This document shows positions 26,036 through 34,764 of a DNA stretch of 64,000 nucleotides, piece after piece. The DNA lies in NCBI GenBank assembly GCA_038396585.1, contig CP121691.1, forward strand, positions 3,534,001-3,598,000, given 5' to 3'. The notes below the pieces were generated by a model. It saw only the letters and a program-made list of their open reading frames with translations. It ran no database searches and was not told where the DNA came from. Position 1 is the first letter of the stretch. Each line of letters opens with the position of its first letter. A program made the position numbers and the translations under genes. This DNA comes from Vallitaleaceae bacterium 9-2. Lineage in GTDB: Bacteria; Bacillota; Clostridia; Lachnospirales; Vallitaleaceae.

Positions 26036-26362
26036 TTATTTTGAGCTTTCTATTAACTTTTGTATTCCTGGATGCGGGTTGGCGATGGTTGATTGAATGA
26101 TGTCTTCGGGTTCGTTGTATTTTAATGCCACTTCATATCCCAGCTCCATTGCCGCTCGAACTTGATCAATACTGCCTTGAAACTTAATCTGCGCCTGCAG
26201 TGGAATCTTCTCAAGAACCGCCACCGCCGGTTTATTAATATTAATCGCTACAACATGGATGTCCATATTCTGATATATTTCACTGATAACAATAAGAGCT
26301 GTTGCATAACCGCAAACTTCTAGCATTCCCAGTGCATTACCACGTACCGACGAGCCTATCAT
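26036..26362 (-). CDS. BMC-H shell protein, variant
   Basis: 108 residues with one BMC domain: GNALGMLEVCGYATALIVISE, then IKFQGSIDQVRAAMELGYEVA, and a C-terminal extension (IANPHPGIQKLIESSK). It differs from the major BMC-H proteins, lacking the KIGSG pore loop, so it probably forms a minor tile or a different pore. Its ATG overlaps the TGA of the aldehyde dehydrogenase gene (ATGA), which couples the first shell gene to the enzyme. Confidence 0.88.
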   Translation of the reverse strand: MIGSSVRGNALGMLEVCGYATALIVISEIYQNMDIHVVAININKPAVAVLEKIPLQAQIKFQGSIDQVRAAMELGYEVALKYNEPEDIIQSTIANPHPGIQKLIESSK

Positions 26363-27804
26363 ATAATTCTAAACCCATCAACAAGGACACAATGACGTGC
26401 TCTTGTAAAGTTTTTCGCTGTTGTAATTCCTTCTCCGGTTGGTCCGGCTATAGTAAAGCTAACCACCGACTCACTATCGACACCTATCCCTGCAAGCGAA
26501 GGTGCATTTTTGACAAAAATTGTCGTATTAATTGCTTTCGCATAGTAGGTGATGTTATCAATATTTTGGGAATGGCAGATTGCTGTATGTCGGTTGCCAT
26601 GCTCTGCTTTAACAGCGTATTCGACACCTTTTTTAAAGTTATCGACACGTACAATTGGTAATACCGGCATTAATAACTCCAATTGTACAAACGGATGTTC
26701 AAATGTTGTTTCACAAATAATGCACTTTGGTTTTTGGTCGTATGATATATTCAAGGCATCTAAGTATGTATGAGCATCTTTGCCGACCCACTCTTTACGT
26801 ACATGAGCGCCTTCTTGATCTTCATATGTAATCAACTCTTGCAAAGCTTTTATCGTATCACCTTTTATAAGCATTGCTCCTTCTTGAACCATTGTTTCAA
26901 TCAGTTCATTGGCTACTTCATCCACAACAAACACTTCTTTTTCCAATATACATACTATATTATTATCAAAAGAGTGTCCTGTGATAATATCAATCGCCGC
27001 TTTTTTTATGTTGGCCGTCTCATCAACGACAACCGGAGGGTTACCTGCACCTGCTCCTATGGCTTTTTTCCCGGATTTTAATAAGGCTTTAACCAGTCCC
27101 GGACCACCGGTTCCTACCAGCATATTAACCATTGGGCAAGACGCTAGTACCGACAGCGATTCCATCGTTGGGTCTTTGACCATAGTGATAAGGTTCTTTG
27201 GTCCTCCTAGCTCTACAATCAATTGATTGATCTGGGACACCGTATATGCACACACCCTTTTGGAACTTGGATGCACATTAAAAACAACTGTATTTCCCGC
27301 TGCCAACATGGCTATCGTATTGCTAATGACTGTCTCAGAAGGGTTGGTTACCGGTGTAGTTGCTCCGATGACACCAAAAGGCGCCTCTTCAATAATAGCA
27401 AGTCCTGTGTCCCCGCTTTGCGCCTTGGTCTCTAAGAGTTCAGTCCCTGGTGTTCTTGCTGCAAGCTCATGTTTTCTGATCTTATCTTCGTAGTTTCCAA
27501 GTCCGGTTTCTTCAACAACCCGTTTCGCTAGGTCGTATTTTTCCTTTAAGGTCCATTTTTTTATTCCATCGATAAAGCGTTGTCGATCCTTGATGCTGTA
27601 TTGGCTATAGTGTTGGTTAGCTTTTTTTGCCGCTTCAATGGCATCTTCCATTTTTTCATATACACCGATTTGATGTCCTTGAATAGATGATGCTTTATAT
27701 TCTCCACTTGATGGGCTCACATCAATTGCTTGTTTTTCTTGCCCCATCGTTTGTCGAACAATTTGACTGACCAGTTGCTGTATTTCTTTTTCACTAATTT
27801 GCAT
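26359..27804 (-). CDS. CoA-acylating aldehyde dehydrogenase (PduP/EutE type)
   Basis: 481 residues. It oxidises an aldehyde with CoA and NAD+ to acyl-CoA and NADH in the BMC lumen. Residues 1-20 (MQISEKEIQQLVSQIVRQTM) form the amphipathic encapsulation peptide typical of PduP; a linker to about 45 follows. Then comes the ALDH fold with GVIGATTPVTNPSE, AAGNTVVFNVHPSSKR, LVGTGGPGLVKALL and the catalytic Cys285 in NNIVCILEKE. AGGAGGTGAAAAG precedes the ATG. Its substrate here is expected to be acetaldehyde or methylthioacetaldehyde from the aldolase encoded upstream. Confidence 0.93.
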   Translation of the reverse strand: MQISEKEIQQLVSQIVRQTMGQEKQAIDVSPSSGEYKASSIQGHQIGVYEKMEDAIEAAKKANQHYSQYSIKDRQRFIDGIKKWTLKEKYDLAKRVVEETGLGNYEDKIRKHELAARTPGTELLETKAQSGDTGLAIIEEAPFGVIGATTPVTNPSETVISNTIAMLAAGNTVVFNVHPSSKRVCAYTVSQINQLIVELGGPKNLITMVKDPTMESLSVLASCPMVNMLVGTGGPGLVKALLKSGKKAIGAGAGNPPVVVDETANIKKAAIDIITGHSFDNNIVCILEKEVFVVDEVANELIETMVQEGAMLIKGDTIKALQELITYEDQEGAHVRKEWVGKDAHTYLDALNISYDQKPKCIICETTFEHPFVQLELLMPVLPIVRVDNFKKGVEYAVKAEHGNRHTAICHSQNIDNITYYAKAINTTIFVKNAPSLAGIGVDSESVVSFTIAGPTGEGITTAKNFTRARHCVLVDGFRII

Positions 27805-27808
27805 CTTT

Positions 27809-28600
27809 TCACCTCCTATGAAGCTGTCTCATAACTTCGTTGGTAATTGCCTGAGCTAATTCCACTTCATTATAGTCTTTGACATCGTCTTCTGTCTCAG
27901 GTTTTACCGTCTCTGTGGCATATGCCGGTTTACATGCCGGTACGCCTCCCGATGAGACACCAATCTTTTTACGAATATCTAATAATGCATCAATTTCTGT
28001 GCAGTTAAACTCTCTCGGGTCTCCGATTTGTTTTACATACAGAAGAATTTTTCCATAATGTTCCACCGATTCCATCCTAAAAAATGCTTCTCTAAGGTCT
28101 CTGCCCCATGTTAATAATCCATGGTTGGCAAGAAGTACCGCATTATAATCCCGCACATAGGGTTTGATAGATTCTGGCACCTCTTTGGTACCCGGTAGCG
28201 CAAAATCAGCTACCGGAACCACGCCTAAGTTGACGACGGCTTCTGCAAGAATCGGTGTCTCCATGGGCACCCGCGCCACTGCAAAGGCTGTTGAAATCGG
28301 CGGATGTGCATGAACGACCGCTTGAATCTCAGGGTTCGTCTTATAGACTTGTATATGCATCTTGACTTCAGACGATGGCTTACCTCCACTTAAGATTTCC
28401 CCATCTAAGGTCATCTTAACGATTTCATCCGGCTTCATACCACCCTTTGATACGGCTGTTGGTGTCACCAAGAGGGTATTATCATCGAGCTTTACTGAGA
28501 TGTTCCCATCATTGGCCGCCACAAATTCTTTATCATATAATTTTTGACCCACATCACAAATCGCATTGCGAATCTTGATTTCATTCATATATGTACTCAT
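27809..28600 (-). CDS. Class II aldolase (FucA/Ald2/DrdA-like) with C-terminal BMC-targeting-like tail
   Basis: 263 residues from MSTYMNEIKIRN (start at 28600, six bases after AGGAG). It is a Zn-dependent aldolase of the fuculose-1-phosphate aldolase family: Glu78 (SSEVKMH), His97 and His99 (VVHAHPP), His160 (ANHGLLTWG). It should cleave a ketose-1-phosphate to DHAP plus an aldehyde. After the core (about residue 210) there is a linker (PACKPAYATETVKPETEDD) and a final amphipathic helix (NEVELAQAITNEVMRQLHRR), the pattern of a shell-encapsulation peptide. Next to MtnA and MtnK, 5-deoxyribulose-1-phosphate or 5-methylthioribulose-1-phosphate is the likeliest substrate; fuculose-1-phosphate cannot be excluded by sequence. 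Confidence 0.88.
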   Translation of the reverse strand: MSTYMNEIKIRNAICDVGQKLYDKEFVAANDGNISVKLDDNTLLVTPTAVSKGGMKPDEIVKMTLDGEILSGGKPSSEVKMHIQVYKTNPEIQAVVHAHPPISTAFAVARVPMETPILAEAVVNLGVVPVADFALPGTKEVPESIKPYVRDYNAVLLANHGLLTWGRDLREAFFRMESVEHYGKILLYVKQIGDPREFNCTEIDALLDIRKKIGVSSGGVPACKPAYATETVKPETEDDVKDYNEVELAQAITNEVMRQLHRR

Positions 28601-28609
28601 AGGCATCTC

Positions 28610-29665
28610 CTATTCAAACAATTTCTTCAAGTTCTCCTTGTAAGGTGGACGAACAATTCCCTTCTCTGTTATAATAGCGGTGATGTACTTTGCATCAGTT
28701 ACATCAAAAGCAGGGTTATAGGCTTTGACTTCTTTTGGAGCTGTTCTTCGGCCAAATCCATTGCCGATTTCTTCTTCATCACGAAGCTCAATCTCAATGT
28801 CTTGTCCTGTTGCAGTATTCATGTCAATGGTTGATGTTGGTCCAAGGATATACATTGGAATTCCATATTCTTTGGCGAGGATTGCAACTCCTGATGTACC
28901 TATCTTGTTCGCAGCATCTCCATTGGCTGCTATTCGATCACAGCCTACAAGCACGGCGTCTATTTTTCCTTCTTTCATAACAAGGGATGCCATGTTATCA
29001 CAGATAACCGTTACGTCTAATCCGGCTTTATATAGTTCATATGCTGTTAATCTGGAACCTTGAAGCAAGGGTCTTGTCTCATCCGCATACACTTTAAAGT
29101 TATATCCTTGCTCATGACCCAAATACATCGGTGCTAATGCTGTTCCGATACCCGATGTTGCGATTCCACCTGCATTACAGTGTGTTAAAAGACCCATGCC
29201 TGGTTTTAGTAGTTCTAATCCATATTCTCCAATGGCTTTACCCATAGCTTGGTCTTCTTCGAAGACTTTTTCGCTTTCATCTAAGAGCGCTTTTTTCATT
29301 TGTTCGATTGTTGCACCTTTTGCCTCTTCTTTTTCAAAGCGGTCTTGCATGCGATCTAGTGCCCAGAATAGATTAACTGCGGTTGGTCGACTGGTGGCAA
29401 GATAATCCTTTGTCTCTGTGAATTCTTTTTTAAACGCCTCAAAATCTTTTGTTTCCATCTTATTCATGCATACATATAATCCATATGCTGCGGCCACTCC
29501 AATTGCTGGAGCGCCACGAACGCGTAACATCTTAATCGCTTCAAAAATCTTTTCCCGTTGGTCTAAATAGAGGAACACTTCCTCATTAGGTAATAACGTT
29601 TGATCAATAAGTTCTAATTTTGTCTTATCTTCGTTTAATTTTGCTGGAATAACTGTTGTAATCAT
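28610..29665 (-). CDS. mtnA: S-methyl-5-thioribose-1-phosphate isomerase (MtnA/DrdI family)
   Basis: 351 residues, full length for the family. It interconverts 5-methylthioribose-1-phosphate and 5-methylthioribulose-1-phosphate; relatives (DrdI) act on 5-deoxyribose-1-phosphate. Seen: MLRVRGAPAIGVAAAYGL, catalytic Cys163 in LLTHCNAGGIAT, catalytic Asp243 in GCDRIAANGDAANKIGT, and the C-terminal PAFDVTDAKYITAIITEKG. AGGAG lies eight bases before the ATG. It sits between mtnK and the aldolase gene, so it supplies the ketose phosphate for aldol cleavage rather than the aerobic methionine salvage enzymes, none of which are present. Confidence 0.93.
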   Translation of the reverse strand: MITTVIPAKLNEDKTKLELIDQTLLPNEEVFLYLDQREKIFEAIKMLRVRGAPAIGVAAAYGLYVCMNKMETKDFEAFKKEFTETKDYLATSRPTAVNLFWALDRMQDRFEKEEAKGATIEQMKKALLDESEKVFEEDQAMGKAIGEYGLELLKPGMGLLTHCNAGGIATSGIGTALAPMYLGHEQGYNFKVYADETRPLLQGSRLTAYELYKAGLDVTVICDNMASLVMKEGKIDAVLVGCDRIAANGDAANKIGTSGVAILAKEYGIPMYILGPTSTIDMNTATGQDIEIELRDEEEIGNGFGRRTAPKEVKAYNPAFDVTDAKYITAIITEKGIVRPPYKENLKKLFE

Positions 29666-29676
29666 TTCATCATCTC

Positions 29677-30882
29677 CTATAAATATTTTTCAATCAAACG
29701 AAGATATTCTTCGCCAGTGACTATTTCTGCTCTATTTTTTATCAGCACTTTTGCCAAATGCATGTTATCTTTTTTGGCTTTGATGCGCTTTGTATCATCT
29801 GCAATACCGTCTAAGTCTTTTACATGGGCAAATCCTACTGTTCGACGAATCATCTCGCACCCTGTCACTCCTGCCGTGTTAACAAGTACATCATTGATAT
29901 AGTATTCTTTGAACCCTTTTGCTTTTGCCATTTTATCCGTCACCACTTCATCCCATATTTCTAAGGATTTTGCTTTGAACTGATCGATGACTTCACGGAT
30001 GGCATCCAATAAAAACGCCTCATGTTTTTGGCGAAGCTCGCCCTCTTCAAGCGATGCTTTTGTTGATATATAGTTCATAATCAAGTTGGCGATTAATGCA
30101 CCAATGTCATAGGCCATCGGACCATAAAAAGCAAACTCAGGGTCGATAACTTTTGTTGAATCTTGATTGACAAAGATACTTCCTGTGTGCAAGTCTCCGT
30201 GTAAAAGTGCTTGGGCATTATTCATGAAGTCAAATTTTAACTTAGCCACTTCTCGTGCCAATTCTTCGTCATCTACAATCTCTTCTTGATGGAACTTAAC
30301 AATCGCTTCTTCCATATTATTACGTGCTCCAATATGAAATGGTTCTGTATAAACTAAATCTTCTGTTATTTCACATAACTCCGGATTGATAAATTCTTTG
30401 ACACTTTCTTTTTTCTCTTTATGCTCCATCACAACATCGGATGTAAGCAAAAGTGTTTTGACTAAAAAGTCACTGATTTGATCCGCAAATTTTGGATATT
30501 GGATATAGTCAAGCAATCCATATCGCATGATAATGTAGTTATCTAAATCTTCCATCGCCATACAATACATATCTGTATCATAGAAGTAGACTTTTGGCAC
30601 TAAACCATCGGTCAGTTTATATTCAATATCTAGGATATGAGATTCAATTTCTCCACGGCCAATATCAAGAGGCCAATCTTCTCCCGCCGCTCTTACATAA
30701 GGAAGGGCTTGCTTAACAATAACACTTTTATTGTTTTTCGTATCTTTGACGCGAAAGACGAGGTTTAAGTTTCCATCTCCAATTTCATTGCACACATACT
30801 CGGCATCCGGTCGAAAGAACTCCATCTTGCTGTTAACATAATCAATGACTGTTTTTTCATTTAATTCTACGTATTTACTCAT
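29677..30882 (-). CDS. mtnK: 5-methylthioribose kinase
   Basis: 401 residues. It phosphorylates the C1 hydroxyl of 5-methylthioribose, and in the DHAP shunt also 5-deoxyribose, with ATP. APH/choline-kinase fold: the ATP lysine is in SVIVKQALPYVR (about 57), the catalytic LLHGDLHTGSIFV is at 227-238, and the metal motif VIDPEFAFYGPMAYDIG is at 245-261. MtnK-specific segments AGEDWPLDIGRGEIE and TAGVTGCEMIRRTVGFAHV are present. GAGGAGACCGACG precedes the ATG. It follows the permease gene by 19 bp, so uptake and phosphorylation are linked. Confidence 0.94.
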   Translation of the reverse strand: MSKYVELNEKTVIDYVNSKMEFFRPDAEYVCNEIGDGNLNLVFRVKDTKNNKSVIVKQALPYVRAAGEDWPLDIGRGEIESHILDIEYKLTDGLVPKVYFYDTDMYCMAMEDLDNYIIMRYGLLDYIQYPKFADQISDFLVKTLLLTSDVVMEHKEKKESVKEFINPELCEITEDLVYTEPFHIGARNNMEEAIVKFHQEEIVDDEELAREVAKLKFDFMNNAQALLHGDLHTGSIFVNQDSTKVIDPEFAFYGPMAYDIGALIANLIMNYISTKASLEEGELRQKHEAFLLDAIREVIDQFKAKSLEIWDEVVTDKMAKAKGFKEYYINDVLVNTAGVTGCEMIRRTVGFAHVKDLDGIADDTKRIKAKKDNMHLAKVLIKNRAEIVTGEEYLRLIEKYL

Positions 30883-30901
30883 CGTCGGTCTCCTCTCAAA
30901 A

Positions 30902-31903
30902 TTAATCTTTCTTCTTATAATAGGTTAATCCTAAGGCTATAATTAATACGATTCCTTTAACAATATCTTGGGAATAGTATGGGAAGTCCATCATAATCAA
31001 TCCATTTAATAAGATTCCCATCAAAAGCGCTCCAAGTAAAGTTCCAAAGGCATTGGCTTTTCCAATTCCTAAGACTGAGAATCCAATAAAGGCTGCAGCT
31101 ACTGCATCCATCAAGTACGATCCACCTGCATCAACTTCACCTGAACCTAATCTGGCACCTAAAACCAAACCACCAAGCGCTGCAATGAACCCTGAAAAGA
31201 TGTAAGCTAATAATCGATATTTTTTTGTTGGGATTCCAGAAAGTTTTGCCGCTTCTTCATTACCTCCAACCATATATAGGTAACGTCCGTATTTTGTATA
31301 GTTTAAAAAGATGTGTACAATGATGACCACTGTGAGCATCAAGATAACCGGAAACGGAATACCAAATATCTTGCCTTGTCCAATAAACAGATACGCCGGA
31401 TGCATCATCCCAGGTGCAATACCTGCATTATCTGGTAGTGGCATGTAGTTGTATATCGCCGTACCATTTTGGAATGTAATAGAGATTCCTGTTAATAAAA
31501 ACATCATCGAGAGTGTTGTCAACATGTCTGAGATACCTACTTTGATAATTAAGAAGGCATTCACCATACCTACCAAGACACCTACGACTAAGGGAATTGT
31601 AATCGCCCATATCGGATTCATTTCCCAGATAACCATGATTTTTGCAGCGATTACAGATGCAAATCCTGCCACAGCACCTACAGATAAATCAAATCCATCA
31701 ACAGTCAGTGCCATGGTAATCGCAAGGGCGATTAATCCTACAATAGATACGGATCGAAAAATATTGGTGATATTATTGAAGTTCATAAAATTTTCTAATC
31801 GAATTGTAAAGAACAATACGGCTAATACAGTTACTAAAATCGTGCCGTACTTATAAAAGAACTGAAATAAATCTATTTTTTGTTTAGGCTCGTTTTTTAA
31901 CAT
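30902..31903 (-). CDS. RbsC-type ABC transporter permease of the BMC operon
   Basis: 333 residues from MLKNEPKQKIDLFQFF; the start at 31903 follows GGAGGTGG and overlaps the ATPase stop by 20 bp. It has eight to ten membrane helices with MALTVDGFDLSVGAVAGFASV and GFIAALGGLVLGARLGSG, the core of BPD_transp_2 permeases (RbsC, XylH). A homodimer would pair with the double ATPase encoded just upstream. Given MtnK next door, the cargo is likely methylthioribose or 5-deoxyribose. Confidence 0.92.
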   Translation of the reverse strand: MLKNEPKQKIDLFQFFYKYGTILVTVLAVLFFTIRLENFMNFNNITNIFRSVSIVGLIALAITMALTVDGFDLSVGAVAGFASVIAAKIMVIWEMNPIWAITIPLVVGVLVGMVNAFLIIKVGISDMLTTLSMMFLLTGISITFQNGTAIYNYMPLPDNAGIAPGMMHPAYLFIGQGKIFGIPFPVILMLTVVIIVHIFLNYTKYGRYLYMVGGNEEAAKLSGIPTKKYRLLAYIFSGFIAALGGLVLGARLGSGEVDAGGSYLMDAVAAAFIGFSVLGIGKANAFGTLLGALLMGILLNGLIMMDFPYYSQDIVKGIVLIIALGLTYYKKKD

Positions 31904-33398
31904 TTTGGCCACCTCCGGTAGAGTATAATAATAATTCTTCTTCATCTGTTTCTTTGGTAATAAGCTCTTTGGCTATGGTTCCGTTATACATGACATAGGT
32001 TCGATCGGTTAACCCTAGGATTTCGGGGAATTCACAGGTCGCATAGATAACACTTTTTCCCGCCTTAACCAATTCACCAATAAGCCGATATATTTCTGCT
32101 TTACTACCTACATCAACACCTTTTGTCGGCTCATCAAAGATATAGACTTGTGCGTCAGATAGCAGCCATTTTCCAATTGCAACTTTTTGTTGGTTTCCAC
32201 CACTTAGATTTGCAACAATCTGCTTTTCTGTGGGTGTTTTGATCCCAACTTTTTCAATATTATCTTTTGACACTTTTTTCATCTTGATACGATTCATAAA
32301 AGAATACTTACAATACTTGTCTAATGTGGGTAATGTTAGATTGGTTTCTATCGATTCATGAACCAATATCCCTTCTTTTCTTCGTTCTTCAGGGACAAGT
32401 GCGAATCCGTTTTTAACCGCAATCGCCGGATTTTTATTAACGACTTGTTTTGCATTGAGTTCAATGGTTCCTTGGGTAATATTACCTTCTCCAAAAATCA
32501 ACTTGCATAGTTCTGTCTTACCACCGCCGACAAGTCCTGCCAGACCAATGATTTCTCCTTCGTGCAACGTTAAGTCCACATGATGTATTCCGCCGGTCCC
32601 TGTTAAATCACGTATCTTCAAAACTTCTTTACCGATGTCACCGATATGTTTGGGATAGGTGTTTTCCAACTTACGCCCCAACATTTTTTCTACTATATTA
32701 TCAATGCATGTCTCAGAGGCATTATATGTTCCCACATATTGGCCGTCTCTTAGCACCGTAATTTTTTCACTTATTTGAAATACTTCATCTAAACGATGAC
32801 TTATAAATATAATGCTCATTCCATCTTGTTTTAGCTTCGACACAATTTTAAATAGTTTTTCTGTTTCTTCTAAACTAAGTGGAGCTGTTGGTTCATCCAA
32901 GATTAAAAACTTCGCTTTTTGATAAACCGCACGTCCAATCAGTACCATCTGCTTTTGAGATAATGTTAAGTCACTTACCAATTTGTTAACATCAATATCT
33001 AACCCTAAAGCTTCCAATTCTTTTCGTGCTTGTTTTTTGATTTTTTTCCAATTCAGCATTGTTTTTTGTTGCGGACTAATAATTTCATCCATCATTATAT
33101 TTTCTGCCACGGTTAAATGAGGCACTAACGCTGTATCAACTTCCTGATATACAATGACTACTCCGTGAGCTTTGGCATCGATTGGGCTTTCAATTGCTTT
33201 TACTTCATCATCAATGCTAATCGTTCCTTCGTACCCTTGATATGCACCTGCAAGAATTTTCATTAACGTACTTTTTCCTGCACCATTGGCACCAATAAGT
33301 GCATGAATTTCTTGACTGCCTACTGAAAAATCTACTTGATCAAGAGCCTTAACTCCCGGAAATGATTTTGTTATTCCTTTCATTTCTAATCGACTCAT
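31884..33398 (-). CDS. RbsA-type ABC transporter ATP-binding protein (two NBDs)
   Basis: 504 residues from MSRLEMKGITKSFPGVKAL (start at 33398; GAGG eight bases upstream). NBD1: Walker A GANGAGKST (about 34-42), signature TLSQKQMV, Walker B FLILDEPTAPL. NBD2 has a weak Walker A (GLVGGGKTE), signature LSGGNQQKVAIGKWL and Walker B VYIFDEPTKGVD, as in RbsA, MglA and XylG, where the second site is degenerate. It energises the permease encoded downstream. Confidence 0.94.
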   Translation of the reverse strand: MSRLEMKGITKSFPGVKALDQVDFSVGSQEIHALIGANGAGKSTLMKILAGAYQGYEGTISIDDEVKAIESPIDAKAHGVVIVYQEVDTALVPHLTVAENIMMDEIISPQQKTMLNWKKIKKQARKELEALGLDIDVNKLVSDLTLSQKQMVLIGRAVYQKAKFLILDEPTAPLSLEETEKLFKIVSKLKQDGMSIIFISHRLDEVFQISEKITVLRDGQYVGTYNASETCIDNIVEKMLGRKLENTYPKHIGDIGKEVLKIRDLTGTGGIHHVDLTLHEGEIIGLAGLVGGGKTELCKLIFGEGNITQGTIELNAKQVVNKNPAIAVKNGFALVPEERRKEGILVHESIETNLTLPTLDKYCKYSFMNRIKMKKVSKDNIEKVGIKTPTEKQIVANLSGGNQQKVAIGKWLLSDAQVYIFDEPTKGVDVGSKAEIYRLIGELVKAGKSVIYATCEFPEILGLTDRTYVMYNGTIAKELITKETDEEELLLYSTGGGQNVKKRA

Positions 33399-33437
33399 AT
33401 TCACAACCTCACTTACTGCAACTTTATCTTTTTATGA

Positions 33438-33468
33438 GCAAACCGATTGAAAAGATCAATCGGTTTGC
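33438..33468 (-). terminator. Intercistronic hairpin after the binding-protein gene
   Basis: GCAAACCGATTG and CAATCGGTTTGC form a perfect 12-bp stem with a 7-base loop, between the binding-protein stop (33478) and the ATPase start. No U-tract follows on the minus strand, so it is more likely an RNA-stabilising or processing hairpin, or a leaky terminator, that keeps the binding protein in excess. Confidence 0.65.
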
Positions 33469-33477
33469 AGTTACACT

Positions 33478-34656
33478 TTATTGTGCTTGTTCTAAAGCAA
33501 GCATCCAATCTTCTAAGAAGTCTGTTGTATAACCCCAGCCATCATAGAATTCTGCCAAATCTGCCATTGTTACACGTCGTTCATCTTTTGATGGTAGATC
33601 ATCTACATGAACAAGTACTGGTTTTAATGAATAGTAACGAGGAATTTTTTCACCTGCTAACGCTTTAAGCGCTAAACGAATCTGAACTTGACCTACAACG
33701 GTTGGGTCAACAGCTGCTGAAGCTCTCCAGATTTCTGGGTGATCTTGCATCATCGCCAAGTCTTGGTCTGAGATATCCACAGAATATAATGGAATCGTAC
33801 GTCCAGATGCTTGTTGTTCTACAACTAATGCATTATAAAATCCTTTTGCATATTCATCCCATACTGCATATACAGCGTCAATTTCACTACCTGTTGTCAA
33901 TAATGTCTCTAAAGCTGTTTGTGCTTTTGGCATTGGGTTATCTGTACCTAAGTCAATCGTATTGGTTACTTCAAGACCTGTGTATGTTGGTAGGATTCCA
34001 CCTTCCCAAATACGGTGACGTTTATCTGTTGGAGGTACATTGGCAACACGGTTATAGACAACTTTGCCTTTTCCGTCAAGTTCTTGAACAAGTGCCATCT
34101 GTGATAAAAGCCCCATCATTAAGTCATATTGATCAAGAGATACAAGCTTTCCTTGATGAATTTCTTCTGGAATATCAAAGTCATTATCAAAAACGATAAC
34201 AGGAATTCCAGCTTCCAAAGCTTTTTGAACCGCACCGGTTAATGCATCTGCTTTACCGTGAGAGATTAATATTGCATCCATCTTATTCGTCACGGCATTG
34301 TCAATACCTTCTGCCATCTTTGCCAAGTCATTATTAGCATCGATAACGCTTAACTCAATCCCGTATCTAGCTGCTTCATCTTTTACACCATTAATATGTG
34401 TAATCATGTGTGTTCCAGTTCCCCACTCTTTAATAAGAGCCATCTTCAAAGTTTTTCCTTGAATCGCCGAAGGTATGTCTGCATTAACTGTCTCATTGTC
34501 CCCTGACGTCTCTTGCGTATCTTCACTTGTTGCGTCTTCGCTTACCACTGGCGTTGAATCTGTTCCACTATCTGCTACTTCATCACTACTACCTTGACAC
34601 CCCACCAACGTTAAACTCATGATTAGTGTTAGTAAAATTGCAATCCCTTTTCTCAT
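33478..34656 (-). CDS. Sugar-binding lipoprotein of the BMC-operon ABC importer
   Basis: 392 residues. Signal peptide with lipobox LTLVGC (Cys20), then an acidic Ser/Thr/Asp-rich linker (about 21-62), then a type I sugar-binding domain (Peripla_BP_4: KMALIKEWGTGTHMITHINGVKDEA, VIDANNDLAKMAEGIDNAV, PVIVFDNDFD). It is the first gene of the operon. AAGGAGAATGTTC precedes the ATG. As the genes behind it are a transporter, mtnK and mtnA, the ligand is probably a free 5-deoxy- or 5-methylthio-pentose. This is inference; the ligand pocket cannot be read directly. Confidence 0.9.
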   Translation of the reverse strand: MRKGIAILLTLIMSLTLVGCQGSSDEVADSGTDSTPVVSEDATSEDTQETSGDNETVNADIPSAIQGKTLKMALIKEWGTGTHMITHINGVKDEAARYGIELSVIDANNDLAKMAEGIDNAVTNKMDAILISHGKADALTGAVQKALEAGIPVIVFDNDFDIPEEIHQGKLVSLDQYDLMMGLLSQMALVQELDGKGKVVYNRVANVPPTDKRHRIWEGGILPTYTGLEVTNTIDLGTDNPMPKAQTALETLLTTGSEIDAVYAVWDEYAKGFYNALVVEQQASGRTIPLYSVDISDQDLAMMQDHPEIWRASAAVDPTVVGQVQIRLALKALAGEKIPRYYSLKPVLVHVDDLPSKDERRVTMADLAEFYDGWGYTTDFLEDWMLALEQAQ

Positions 34657-34735
34657 TGAACATTCTCCTTTTCTAATCTTACTGAATTAAACATATTGCA
34701 CAAATCCTTCATGTATTATTCTTGGATTTGATTAC

Positions 34736-34764
34736 ATATTACACCCATTTTCAATTTATGTCAA
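34736..34764 (-). promoter_or_regulatory. Sigma-A-type promoter of the BMC operon
   Basis: On the minus strand TTGACA (34759-34764) and TAATAT (34736-34741) are separated by exactly 17 bases, about 80 bases before the binding-protein start. The stretch upstream (34765-34800) is very A/T-rich, like an UP element. The rest of 34657-34900 holds no gene. Confidence 0.75.

Noticed and set aside
26302-27493. Several plus-strand open frames of 70-119 codons
   Set aside because: They are antisense shadows of the aldehyde dehydrogenase gene with Cys/Phe/His-rich, family-less products.
18498-30882. Fucose/rhamnose-type BMC (1,2-propanediol route) suggested by the FucA-like aldolase and FucO-like ADH
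   Set aside because: No fucose or rhamnose isomerase, kinase, or diol dehydratase (B12 or glycyl-radical) is present, while MtnK and MtnA sit directly beside the aldolase. I keep it only as the main alternative for the aldolase substrate.
29677-30882. Aerobic methionine salvage pathway
   Set aside because: mtnK and mtnA are present, but no mtnB, mtnC, mtnD, mtnW or mtnX homologue appears; the aldolase takes their place.
33702-34199. 165-codon plus-strand open frame
   Set aside because: It lies wholly antisense to the sugar-binding lipoprotein gene, has no ribosome site and low-complexity Leu/Gln composition.
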